Part shown: positions 1 through 11,194 of the stretch, one piece after another
How positions within the stretch are numbered: the stretch's first letter is position 1
Layout: every line of letters begins with the position of its first letter
The notes under the pieces: generated by a model
Database searches by the model: none
Told to the model about the DNA's origin: nothing
Seen by the model: the letters and a program-made list of their open reading frames with translations, nothing else
Assembly (NCBI RefSeq): GCF_014805625.2
Contig: NW_023998431.1
Coordinates: 488,687-552,686 of the forward strand
Reading direction: 5' to 3'
DNA length: 64,000 nucleotides
Source of the DNA: Glossina fuscipes
Lineage: Eukaryota > Arthropoda > Insecta > Diptera > Glossinidae
Program-made: the position numbers and the translations under genes

Positions 1-3000
1 TTGTTGACATGATTCTTAATGGATAAGTGAGAATCTACAGTTGAAAAATAAGCGTAAACTTTATTTACATTTCTGTTTTACTCTCCTTTGTTACGCTTTA
101 CAATCATCCTTCACCGAAAAGAGTATGAAATGAAAAATGTTTTTTAGTACTGGAATTATTTTCATTTGTAGTGTTGTCGGTGCGGTATGTACTGCAGTTT
201 AAATGCGATACAATACTTGATAAAGGGAATGACATCTCAGAACATAAAATAACACTCTTCTCTTCTCTTTACTCTTCTCTCACTTAGTCAAGATGGCTGG
301 ATTAATATGACTTTCCTCTTTATCGATATCTCATGGACGTGGCCGCACAGGTTTAAAAAAGAAAAACAACAAGCATGGAAAAAATTCATTCAGCTTTATT
401 AGATGTGCCGGTAACATGCACCGATTCTTCTAAAATACTCACTATTCAAACTGTATTGATTACTTATTTGTTCTCGTTTAGCAACAATTTTAAAGAGAAC
501 AACATTCAAATATTGTTATGTACGTCAGCCACATCGCAGTCACAGGTTTATTTTTGCATGAATTTCGTTTCGTTTATATGACCTTAATAAACTGTATTAA
601 TACGCTTTTAGGTCAATACAAAGGGAAAAGCGCACCAGATAGACAATGAAATAATAATAAATAACAATATTTTATTTTTTATTCTTGTCCTTGTTTGGAT
701 GCTAGTGAAAGCATAGTCGCATATTTTAAGTACCTTTCAATACCATGATAATTGTCACAACATGACTAATGCACAGGAAATTTACATTTACCTGAATATT
801 GAGATAATTTTTATATGCTTGTTACTAAATTATGTACACATACATATATATATATATATTTAACATTACGTACTTATAAGTGAATTGCTATTCGTTTTTA
901 TGATCAAAGCTTGCAGAAGGACTTCGAGCTAAACAATTCACTTTTTAGAATTGTTAGGTAATTTTACCTCATGCAACGACATTGCGTACCCTTTGAAAGA
1001 ATAACTTCAGGAATAAGGAGAATGTCCTCAGTACTTCAAGCTCAAGTTCATATTCATACTTGATGATCAAAACTTCGAAGAGATTTCTAAAAAAAAAGTC
1101 CCCCTAAAGCCAGACGCATGTGGGCTTCAATTTCTAAATGGGTTTTCTCTTACGGCTTAGGCGCGGTTTGTTGAAAGAAAGCTATATTTCGGGCGACCAC
1201 GCGTCACATAGAAATTTTACATTACGCTCTAGGCTTCCAACGTCATCATATGTGGTTGTTTTTCTGATTAACAAAGAGATAACCTAGATCATATATCGTT
1301 CCCAATGAACTTTCGAACTGAAGTCATCATTGTATTCTCTCTCGGTCATTCGGTCATTGTAAACGGCATTCGATTTGGGATATGTTTGTGTGTGCGCTAC
1401 CAATTAAGAAACCTTATGAAGTGTATGCCTTAACTATAATTTTTTTTTTTTTTTTTTTTGGGTTTAATTGTTAGCTTATTGCGGTGCAAATATCATGATC
1501 TGGTTCAGTCAGTCAAAACTAGAAGCAGCAAAGGAAACCTGTTCATCTACAGGACACATCCCTCAATAAGTTCATAGGATGAGATACAGAGGTAAAATGA
1601 AAAAAGACGGATCCATGAAGGAACTTCTGAACTGTGAATTCTTAATCAGCGTAAAATTTTGAAGAATTTTGTTTCTTTCCCATCAATCCGTCTGTCAATC
1701 TACCTGTCTGCCTCTCATCAGTCTGTTGAAAGACTGACAATCGTAAAAATTGTCAAGGAAAACTGAATTTCGGTTTGTATATCCTTAGCTAGAAGGAGCA
1801 TATAAACATTTGACGATCGCCGAGATCCTACCGCAATTACGTCCATAGTTAATAAGATAAGATGTGTAGGTAAATAATTTTGACATATTATACATAGCAG
1901 ATACTATCATTATTATGCGTACTTTTACATTCGTATTATCTGGACTTCCTAGATTGCCATCTAGCTTATTATCTCATGGATTTCACTATACAAGAAACAA
2001 ATATGAACGAAATGTATAGTCAAGCAGCAACTCGCTCATTACTACTTCTCTAGTACCCTCAATAAGAATAGAGATCTGTGGAAAATCTTAAACCCCAGTA
2101 GGTGACTTCTTAGTAATAGGTTCCTCAAACAGGCCACTGCTGAAATTCTGGATGGCTGCTTCAATATAGAGTGCTCGTCGCCGGGAAAATGAAGTTATTT
2201 TGAATGCAAAATCTGTCTGCTATCTGTCCATTGATATCGTGACAATTAAATCGAAATTTTGCTTAAAAGAACAAATCTCGCAACCTGCGGTAAAGTATAA
2301 ACGGAGAGCTTTTGAAAAGCAGCCAAATTGAGTGCATCGAGCATTTCACATAGAATACAAGAGGGATGCAACGACAAAAATGTTGCCGTACTTTTAGCAT
2401 GTACCCGTATCTGTCCACCCAATATCATTTTGCGTTGTGATGACTTTTGGGCAATCGCATATAGATTAAGTACTAAATACTGAACTTATTCGCATTTAAA
2501 TTTTGTCAGACTAGCAAAAAAATGAGCATATGGATGGAGAAAGAAATCTATTGGAAAGAAACGGAAAAGGAATTGGATATTGTTATCGGTTATGTAAATC
2601 TCACTTTATTACCCCTACACTTTAAAGTCACTGTTCTCTGTTGTGTGTTATGCGTACTGTTATTTAGACAGTCAGTTAATTATTTGAATTTCCCTTAGGT
2701 TTTCCATTGATGGGAGCATGCGCTTAGCAAATTTCAGTCTAGCGTGACTCATTTGCTATACGACTTGATCGAGATCTAATTGCAAAAATTTCCAATATTT
2801 GATTAGAGTGACATATATGATACTGATAACTAGCGAATCAAATAAATTTAATTTTTAAGTTTTTCAAAGCGAGTAAATCTGAATTTCGAATTATCGAACT
2901 ATTTCGGTCATATTTAGTGAAATATTTTATTTTTTTTTTTTTTTTGCTGCACAATTATTCACTTAACTTGTAATAATAATAAATGCATTTAAAACTTGAT

Positions 3001-3794
3001 TATATATGTGCATAAATAAAGCATGCATGCTTGCGTGACGTTCGTTTCGAAATCGTTTGAATGCATATAATACGAAAACACTCGAAATCTATTGACACAC
3101 ATAGGAAATGTTTAAATTTCTGTGAGTTTGAAAGCATACGAAATCTAACGCATTATAAATGAAGACAAACATACGTACATATTCTACATGTAAATGTCTT
3201 CTTCAAAAAAGAGTTGGAAATTATTATGAACATAAGTGCGGTTAAATATTCTTTTCAAAAAGAGTTCACACTTTTCATATCCTTTATGCGTTAAATTGTA
3301 CTAACAATAACTTTTTGCTTACTCTTTAGGACACGTATTGACCTCGCTCGATGCTACTAATATAATATAATAATAAAATATTTTTAACATAGCAATTTTT
3401 AAACACACAGAGCGACTCTTGAATATTATTCACACTTTTAAAGGGGTTTGTGTGTCAAAGGATGACAAATCGATATGATTTATATGACCTCGAACTCTCA
3501 GTCAGCTGTTTTGAAAAAAGAAAACGTTCAATCAATAATCTAAGCGATTTATGTGAAATTTTTTTTCAGTTTTTCCAATTTTCGTGGGCGTCTCTGGCAA
3601 GCGAATCGAACAAAAGCGAAACGAATCAAAACTTGACCTGTGAAATCGAAACTGTAGAAAAGATATTCACACACGTCACAAACATCTGTTAACAAAACAA
3701 TTGAGGTGGACTCAAAATGCGTGTCATACGTTTTATGCAGATTGCAATCGTGAGATTTTAATGCCGAAGGTGTGAAAGAGCAACATGTAAAAAC
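1..3794. other. unassigned AT-rich non-coding stretch
   Basis: I see no gene or recognisable mobile element here. The stretch holds short AT dinucleotide runs near 845-860, a T-run at 1441-1459, a second T-run near 2932-2945, and a short CTGTC-rich patch at about 1685-1727 that may be a scrap of repeat A. Small open frames at 375-581, 2246-2428 and 3450-3692 are 60-80 codons long, have no recognisable domain, and look like chance frames. Confidence 0.6.
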
Positions 3795-4420
3795 TATGAT
3801 GTATTGTAGCCGGGCAAGGCCAGCTATTACATACTCTATGCCAGGTTGCCTAATACAACTCATTCAATTCGCTTTACACCTAAGTGTCATATGAGAGACC
3901 AAAGTTTAATCAGAAGTTTTACGCAGAGAGGGGTAAGATAAATAAACCTTTGCAGTCCATGGTACACTTCTGTAAAATCACTGTTTTCTAACAAATTTTC
4001 ATTATAAAGCATTAAAAATCCAACCCTCGTTTCCATATAAGGATTTATTTCTCTTTATAAGAAAGTTCATGTATATGATTCCACTGAAAAGAATGAAATA
4101 AATAAACAGATGTAGTAATCATTAGAATACTGTATTTTTTTTTTTTTTTTTTTTTTTTATCAATTTCTGTCGCGAAAAATGTGGAGCTTTTTCGGGGTAG
4201 TGGATGCAAAAATAAACCAATTCAACATTCGTAGTCAACAATATTCGTTGTTAGACCAGGACACATCAAAACGTTTAAAATGTTGTGCCTTACAGTCTGA
4301 ACAAAAATTACATAGACAGACGTACGGACAAGCAAGCTTAAGTTAATTCGAAAAATGATTCTAAATGTGGTACAGTACAAGAGAATTTCTACTCGTTCTG
4401 GTAGTTGGATGCATCTTCAC
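3795..4420 (-). repeat. repeat A copy, degraded, minus orientation
   Basis: The left edge (about 3795-3860) resembles the inverted tail of repeat A: a GGGCAAGGCC-like block followed by ATTACATACTCTATGCC. The right part (about 4300-4420) resembles the head region, with GACAGACGTACGGACAAG and an AATGATTCTAAAT block that recurs in other copies. A 24-nt T-run (4135-4158) interrupts it. It could be two independent fragments. Confidence 0.45.
4135..4158. repeat. poly-T tract (24 nt)
   Basis: Uninterrupted T homopolymer read directly from the sequence. It may be an inserted retroelement tail on the minus strand or simple slippage. Confidence 0.9.
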
Positions 4421-5599
4421 AAATTTAACATATCCTTAGCAGAAGTGACGTGAAGAGGTCGAGAAAGTTTAAAGCAATATGTTCGATGACTGCATCTATT
4501 GGCCACCATCCGGTATTTTCATTCTATTATAGTCTTTGTATTATCGATTTACCTCTCGTTTGAAATGAGTTAACCATGAGTCCATTTATTTAAATGCTAT
4601 TAGCTTCATTCAATCAGGATTTCTAATCATAGAATCACAAAATTTAATTGCAAAGTTATTTACATACATGTTTGCAAATCAATCAAAATTCTTTGCCATA
4701 AATTGTTTTTAGTTGCAGCAATTTCACGCCGTTATCACTGCCCCGATAATTCGAACGATAATGAAACAAGAAGAGTGCGAGACGTGTCACTGCTGTTTCG
4801 CTGAGTGTCGATCAGCTGAATGTAGTGTATTGTGAGTAGGCCCAACTAAACTAACCCACCACTGTCGAACTGATGCAATTCAGTCAAAAAATGAGCACAA
4901 AACTACAGAAAGCATGATATCGTCATTTTGCGGGCTGACGACACTCCACCCCATATTAGTGTCAAGCTTGCCCATTACACGTTAGTAGCGCTTGTTTAGA
5001 ATGTGCTATCACAACTGCGGTCATCGTCATCGATTCATTACTATTTCCGATTAATACATCTTTCAACCGATTACCTATATAGTCCGTTAAAGCAAAACTA
5101 CTAGTCTTGTCTTATCTAAAAGAAGAAAACGTTTCTTATATATTATTTTATTTTTCTCATAAAAAAAAAAAAAAAAATAAAATTTATTTTGCACAATTTA
5201 TTAAGAAAACTGCAATAAATTGAATCTATTTGACAAGTATTTTATTTTAAATCTACGTCGTTTGTATATTAATAAAAAATTCAACTCAAGAGAAAAAACT
5301 TTTTCTATTTGCTTTTGCTTATATTTAAATCAATGTATTAGGAAGAAAAAAATAAAAAAATAATAATAAATAAATATAAAAAAACTTGAGAATTAACGTT
5401 TATGATATATTCACGGATCTATCAAAGTAAGAGCATACATATAACACACACCCACATAAACTTGTTTCGTATTTTACAGGCAACTTTAGTGTTTTTTGAA
5501 ACAAATTTATCGAAAAAATTCAAGCAACACCCACTGTTGTTTATGTTTCATTCTAAAAAGCTTGCTGGCAAAAAGACAAAAAAAGAAGAAAACAAACAA

Positions 5600-5652
5600 A
5601 ATAATTATATTCCGGTTGTGGCCGAATTTTTTATGTCCACTCCTTTGTCATC
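5600..5652 (+). repeat. repeat B, short head fragment
   Basis: The block reads AATTATATTCCGGTTGTGGC, then CGAATTTTTTATGTCCACTC. The same order of words occurs at 33733, 36205 and (inverted) 13748-13790, which is what defines repeat B. Only the head is recognisable here before the sequence turns into A-rich simple DNA. Confidence 0.6.
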
Positions 5653-7122
5653 AAAAAAAAAAAAAAATAAAAAAAATAAAAAATAAATTCAAAAAAATAC
5701 AAAGATTATGGAAAATAATGAAGAATTCTTTACTAGTTGGTCTGGCTGGCTGGAGCTGACTTATTCTATTTTGTATGTGCACTGTAAGATCATGTTTCTC
5801 GCTGCACGTATTGCAATTTATGAATGATGAGCAGAAACACCAATTTATTGCTTTTGAAAATCAATCTCTTTGCAATTCATGTTATAATTTATGCCGATCC
5901 AGGCCATTTCCAATACCAATGTGCAACAGCCTGCGAATTTGAAGCCGAGGTCATAATTTCGGCAACTGAAAGTGTGGTTACCTCGCAAACAAGCGAATAA
6001 ACAGAGCCGCTTAAATCAATTCATATTTTGATGTTGATCGAGAATGCATTAAGTGCACTTTAAAGGATCTCAGAAGCTTCCGGTCTTCTGGGGATTGCAA
6101 ATCTTGTACCAAACGAATGTAGCCCATCCGTGCGCAGTGGTGGATAGAAAAGCGAAATAAAATGAAATTACTTTGTATTTGCTTTCCTTGCTCTTTCAGT
6201 TACTTAAACTTTTTCTTAAAAGAGCACAGTACAGTTATCCGCTAATGTACCCTTACGTTGCTGCCGTTGTTGTTGTAGCTGTCTTATCATTCATGTATTA
6301 TTTACATATCCATTTAGGAAATTCACAGAAATGCAAAAAATACTTTGTTCTAAGGGTACATATGTGTACTTAAAACGTTTCCTGATTTTGTCTTTGTAAT
6401 CTCGTTTCTTTCTTCCTCTTCCTCTTCTTATTCTTCTCTTTTTTTTTTGTGTTATTGTTGTTGTTATTGTTGTTTTTTTTTTTTTTTTTTTTTGCTTTTG
6501 TTATTTTACGTCAGTTACTTTATGCGGTGCTTTGTCTTCAATACGTTTGCAAACAAGTATTATAAGAAAAGTGTATTCGACTTGTGAATTATATTTGTAA
6601 GTCACGTAAATTTTTAATGCAAACGTTCACGCCTACATTTAAGAGTATCTGCGAAACTCCTAAAACTTGTAATGAAATTTTCAAGCTTTCTCTTTGCCAT
6701 GTGAACAGGCTGACTACGCGATTTTCATTTCACTCGATGAAGATGTATATAATTTACTTATCTTTGCGTAAATGCTTTCTATCTCTTTACACCCTTCCCA
6801 CGAATTTCGTAGAGCAGTGCAATGTTGTCTATCATTCTGATTTAAGAAATATGTTAACTTATTTTGCTAAGCAAAGCAATGTTACGAGCAATGTTAGTAG
6901 GGTAATAGTAAGTTTGCAGCAATAAGAAGGCCTTCAATGAATTGAAAAAGTTAACTAAACTTTTATTTTGAAAAATATATTCATAAAAGTTATTATTCTT
7001 CTTCTCATCTCTAAATTTAGCAATAATTTACAAAGAATATGTACGTATTAATGCATCCTTCATATACCATTTCTTATATACAATAAACGCGCCCTTAGCT
7101 TCTCTTTTTGTTTGTTGTTTTG

Positions 7123-7147
7123 AAAAAAAAAAAAAAAAAAAAAAAAA
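7123..7147. repeat. poly-A tract (25 nt)
   Basis: Uninterrupted A homopolymer. No target-site duplication or adjacent LINE/SINE body was recognised. Confidence 0.9.
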
Positions 7148-8294
7148 GGACGATTCTACCGAAAAATTGTTTTACGGCTCTTTTAACTTCCTTCCCTTTC
7201 TTCTATTACTTCTTTAATGCATTTTTTAAGAGCTTTCACAAAAATTTTAAAGCAAACAACGACATACGAGCTATGCAAAAACAACATTTATTCACTTATT
7301 TTTATTTTTTTTTTTTTCATATAAAATTGTCTTTAAAAATTTGTTAACAACTAATAATATTAATATTAAATTTTTTTTTTTCTATTTTTAAATAACGCCT
7401 TGAAGGTGTGTTATTTTAATGAGAAGCTACCAACAACTAATATATTAAAAGATACACCCATGTACATATAGACGAGAACAAGTAAATATAGCGAGACGTT
7501 AAATAGCCTTCAACATCGCATAAACAATAAGTAAGAAAGTCACGTTCCGTTCACTGAATGATGTTAAACAGAAGACTACAAGAATAAAATTTAGAGGATA
7601 CTGTGCTTATGTATGCACATACCTATGATTATTTAAATATTACTTTGGCGTTACCATGTCGATCTGCATTTTCGATTAGTCGGACACTTCTTATTCGCCC
7701 TAAACAAAATATAGGCGACTGACCCTTTTTTGGAATGTTCTTCCAAGAATTTTTATTATTATTCTCTTGCTATGAATCCTTCCCTTTAAATTCAATCATT
7801 TTCAACTCAGCAATGTTTCTGCTTTCATTTAATTGAGTTAAGATATATTTTGACATTTTATCTTATTTACCCGAGGTAGCCATCACTGCTTAGAAGGAAG
7901 ATTTTAAAATGCCGCGCCTATCGATGTAGAACCGGCTCAATGTTATTACTTTTCTCACCTTCTTGCCATAATTCTCACAGATTGGTAAAATAATTTATTC
8001 GGTTTTTGTGAATATCCCATCCCTTTCATTTTAATTCAACTCAATAGTTTTCTTGCTTATCCTGACTTTTGCTTAAAGCTTTTTATTTAATATAGAAAAT
8101 ACACTTAATTAACTCTCAACTGACTTATGAGCTGAATTTTTTATTTTGTTATGTTTGCACACAACATCTTAGCGCTGTCATAATTCCCTGAGCTAAGAGT
8201 AGTTGTTCATTGGCCATTGTATACATACTCTAATTATCCTTGCCGTTTAACTAAAAAATATATAGGTTTTTTTTTTTTTTAATAACTAAAAAAG

Positions 8295-8934
8295 ATCACT
8301 CAATAAGTCTCCTGTCTGACCCATGTACGCTATTACTGATAACAGACGCATACGATTTCTAGATCATAGCATTCTTCAAACGATACATGTCAAACAACGA
8401 TACATGTACAACAGCGTCGGTTTGAAAGATGGACATTGGTGATATTGGACCTCTCTGTTCGAGCGAAATGGGCAGGTGTTTCAGAAACCATAAGAAAACT
8501 ACATGAAATTGTTTTGCAAAACTGAAATTTATGGTTACAGGAGGTAACCGACACCTTAAAGACATTAGAAGTTATTGCGTTTGTTATTTTGCCTGGACAT
8601 TTGTTCATGAGAGAGCTCTCTTAGGCGGGGGTGCCACATTTGCTCACTTTTCACAACAGCATATTAATTCAGAGTGTTGTTGACGCGATCGTGGGTGAAA
8701 CATGGATCTATTGCTACACTTCAGAATCAGATCGGCGATCGGCGGGGTGGACAGTAACCACAAAAGCCGACCAAAAAAGTAGTGTTACTAAAACAACCGT
8801 TACCTTTAAACTAATGATCAAAATATCACGAAAGTTTGACATCTCACGTTTGATGGGTAATACTATCCAGAAATCATATGAATATGTCAACAGTGGTGCC
8901 TTATATTTGTGAGACTGAGAACTTATTGAGTGAT
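8295..8934 (+). mobile_element. mariner-like element with terminal inverted repeats, defective
   Basis: The left end reads ATCACTCAATAAGTCTCCTG and the right end, inverted, reads ATCACTCAATAAGTTCTCAG. This gives inverted repeats of about 20 nt, 616 bp apart (start to start). Between them the plus strand keeps a piece of mariner-type transposase (8631-8760). The element is about 640 bp, around half the usual 1.3 kb of mariners, so it is internally deleted and cannot code for a full transposase. No clean TA target duplication is visible at the edges. Placement in the mariner superfamily rests on the protein fragment. The subfamily is not determined. Confidence 0.7.
8631..8760 (+). pseudogene. 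mariner transposase fragment
   Basis: In the frame beginning at 8631 the translation opens VPHLLT and continues to GETWIYCYTSESDRRSAGW. These match two hallmark blocks of mariner transposases: the linker (WVPHLLT) and the block around the first catalytic aspartate (TGDETWIYCYxPExKxQSxxW). The residues corresponding to TGDE read IVGE, so the catalytic D is missing. The stretch between the two blocks is shorter than usual. No complete helix-turn-helix or second and third catalytic residues are present. This is a dead remnant inside the element at 8295-8934. Confidence 0.75.
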
Positions 8935-10741
8935 GTGGTGTGTAATAAATATCTGTATACAAATAATATATAGTGTCTATTTACAATAAACTAGAGATGA
9001 AATTTACTCTTCCTGCAGCGAATAATGTGGGCTTAAGATAAGGTATTCACCCATCATCATGCCAACAGGCACTTTGCGAGGACATGTTCTCCCTTTAGAT
9101 CGGAATAACTTTCAAACTAACAGAGTGTTAATGGAAATGAGAATGAGACACAAATTATGTCAGGAACACATGAGGAATTTGTCTGATCATGGTTGAGAGT
9201 GCGATCGAGACTAAAGTGCTTAACCTATTAAATGGAATGAAAAGAATTTCGTCAAGAATGAAAATCAACTTCTCCTCTTAACGATATTCTTTTCAACTGA
9301 ACGCTAAAATAAGTGCATAAACGTAAGGTAAATTTTTATATTAATTATAATAATGAATCGCGGCAACGAGTGTTAATATGATATGGTGTGATGCTCGCTA
9401 CTTCAGTATGATAGGTTACATATAATGGTCAGGATACATTTTTGTAACGAGTTTTCCAAAAAAGTGATTAAAAATGATTGTAATCATATTCTGTATAAAG
9501 GTGGTAGTTGCAAAAGGTTTCCAACTATTTATAGCGCTCGTAGCGTGTTAACCTTATCTACATACCTACGATTGATTTTATGTGCACATTAATTCTATTT
9601 GTTTTCGTGTTATGCCCAAATATAACTGTACGAGTTCGCTCTGTATACTGTGCGCACTACTGATCGACTTAGAATATGGTTTTTTGTGTTTTCCTCTATC
9701 ATCTGGAAGATTTGTATCGCGAAAATTTAGATGAAGAAGGCTGAAGCTTAGACCGTTCATATTAACTTGGAAGTAACGGCCCGATATGAGGTTTAACATT
9801 TTTTCTTCAAAAAGTTTTCTTTATCGAAAACTAAGCACGCACTCGGCTGCTTAGCATCTTCAATTCATCCCCGGCCCACTGGCAAATTGTCCTCGTTTGC
9901 AAGGCTGACATGGTTTGCTCGAAAATCACATTCATCCCAAACCAATTTAATTATTTCCCTAGTTTCAGCAGGATTTTTTTCTAATTTAAAAGGGAATATT
10001 ATATAATGGCGTAAATGTTGCTGATTGATATGTATCTCTTTACACTACGATGTACTCTGAAGGATGGGTAAACAAGTGAAACCTATACCGCATATACATC
10101 AATATCTAGATTTCGGGAAAATTGAATGCGGACGATACGCTTTACGTAGCAATCAATTTCACCGTAAAGAATTTATTCCCACAGCGTTACCTTATAAGGA
10201 TTAGCAAATCCACAATCAACAAAAAATGTATTTATTAAAATTTTATTACTCCGAAATTCATTTTTAATAACACCTTCTACCTTGTTCGCTTTCATCTACA
10301 AAGATCGGAAAGATTTAACGTTCAATTGCCAATAAAATCTAAGCCTAATGTCCGTTGATTTTGGAACTGAAATTAAAAATTCGAAATATGTTTCGTGTGT
10401 TTGGAACGGAAGTAAAGCGAATGAAAGTTTCATTTTCAAAGCTTTTAACTAACATTTACATGCAAAATAGATTGTTATGTAGATTTGCTCTGAAAGCCTT
10501 AATATCTATTATTGCTAGGTAAGCAAGTTAAAAATCGACATATTGTTATTGCGTTTGACTAATGGAGTAATATTTTTATGAAAACGCAATCGCAAATTTC
10601 TTTCTAATAACTTTACGCCGTTTTCCTCTCACACTCAAATTCGAACGAACCACTTATATACTTGAAATGTATTCTAGAAACTAAACAGAACAAAAGCAAA
10701 TTAGAAAAAAACAATAACAAAAGAAATGGATACCGATAGCT
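8935..10741. other. unassigned non-coding stretch
   Basis: I recognise no gene, tRNA or transposon protein here. The composition is mixed, with patches of moderate GC (about 9000-9220 and 9600-9920). Open frames are under 80 codons and lack known motifs. Confidence 0.5.
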
Positions 10742-10782
10742 TTAGGCGGCAGCAGCAGTACTGTTACAATATAACCGCCTAA
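10742..10782. repeat. short inverted repeat (hairpin)
   Basis: TTAGGCGG at 10742-10749 is perfectly complementary to CCGCCTAA at 10775-10782, leaving a 25-nt loop that contains CAGCAGCAG. It lies 4 bp before the MITE that begins at 10786. Function unknown. Confidence 0.7.
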
Positions 10783-10785
10783 CCA

Positions 10786-11194
10786 TTAGGTTGTCCTGGA
10801 AGTTTCTTTCGGGTTTTCACTACACATAAAGAATAAACATGACGTTTTTAATGAATTCAGTTTTTTTACAATCTCACGAATCGTTATGTGTCGCGCATAA
10901 GCTTTTTTTGATTGTCATGAAAGGTACTTGGTCTATCAAAATGCGATAAATCTTTCACTGAAAATTTCCAGAACGAAATTTGGCAAAGCAATTTTGATAA
11001 GTGCATTCCACTACGACATTAGCTCCTTCCCTTCTCTGCCCTTTTTCGAAATAAAAAAGTAAAATATCCCTTAATTGCTCGCTTTGAGTTTCCACGTCCT
11101 GGCGACGTGGTTTTTTACATGGCTATAGCCATCTGAGAAAAGCTATTTCAACCTAGTGTTGGGAAAACCCACGAGAAATTTCCGGACTGCCTAA
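10786..11194. mobile_element. mariner-type MITE with terminal inverted repeats
   Basis: The left end starts TTAGGTTGTCCTGGAAGTTT and the right end, inverted, starts TTAGGCAGTCCGGAAATTTC. The similarity continues inward through GGGTTTTC and ACAC to about 38 nt with a few mismatches and one gap. TA dinucleotides sit at both edges (10787-10788 and 11192-11193), as expected for Tc1/mariner target sites. The interior of about 400 bp has no transposase frame, so this is a non-autonomous miniature element. The GGTTGTCC-GGAA type of end is, from memory, seen in some mariner subfamilies. Confidence 0.75.
11092..11132. repeat. two palindromes inside the MITE
   Basis: CCACGTC (11092-11098) pairs with GACGTGG (11104-11110) around a 5-nt loop. 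ATGGCTATAGCCAT (11119-11132) is a perfect 14-nt palindrome. Both lie in the right half of the MITE. They may be structural or chance features. Confidence 0.7.

Larger units (their letters stand above)
4421..8293. other. unassigned AT-rich stretch with simple sequence
   Basis: No host gene is supported. Segments at 4690-5100 and 5870-6150 are less AT-rich than their surroundings but match no protein I can recognise in any frame. Simple sequence includes A-runs at 5161-5176, 5654-5667 and 7123-7147 and T-runs near 6474-6493. A 113-codon frame on the plus strand at 6584-6925 has no recognisable domain. A short piece of repeat B lies at 5600-5652. Confidence 0.5.

Noticed and set aside
3549..3863. 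104-codon minus-strand frame
   Set aside because: It overlaps another open frame on the opposite strand and its start lies in repeat A tail sequence.
5402..5759. Lysine-rich overlapping plus-strand frames
   Set aside because: The lysines come from A-rich simple sequence, and part of the frame is the head of repeat B.
6584..6925. 113-codon plus-strand frame
   Set aside because: No recognisable motif, no sign of splice or codon structure, and chance frames of this size occur in a window this long.
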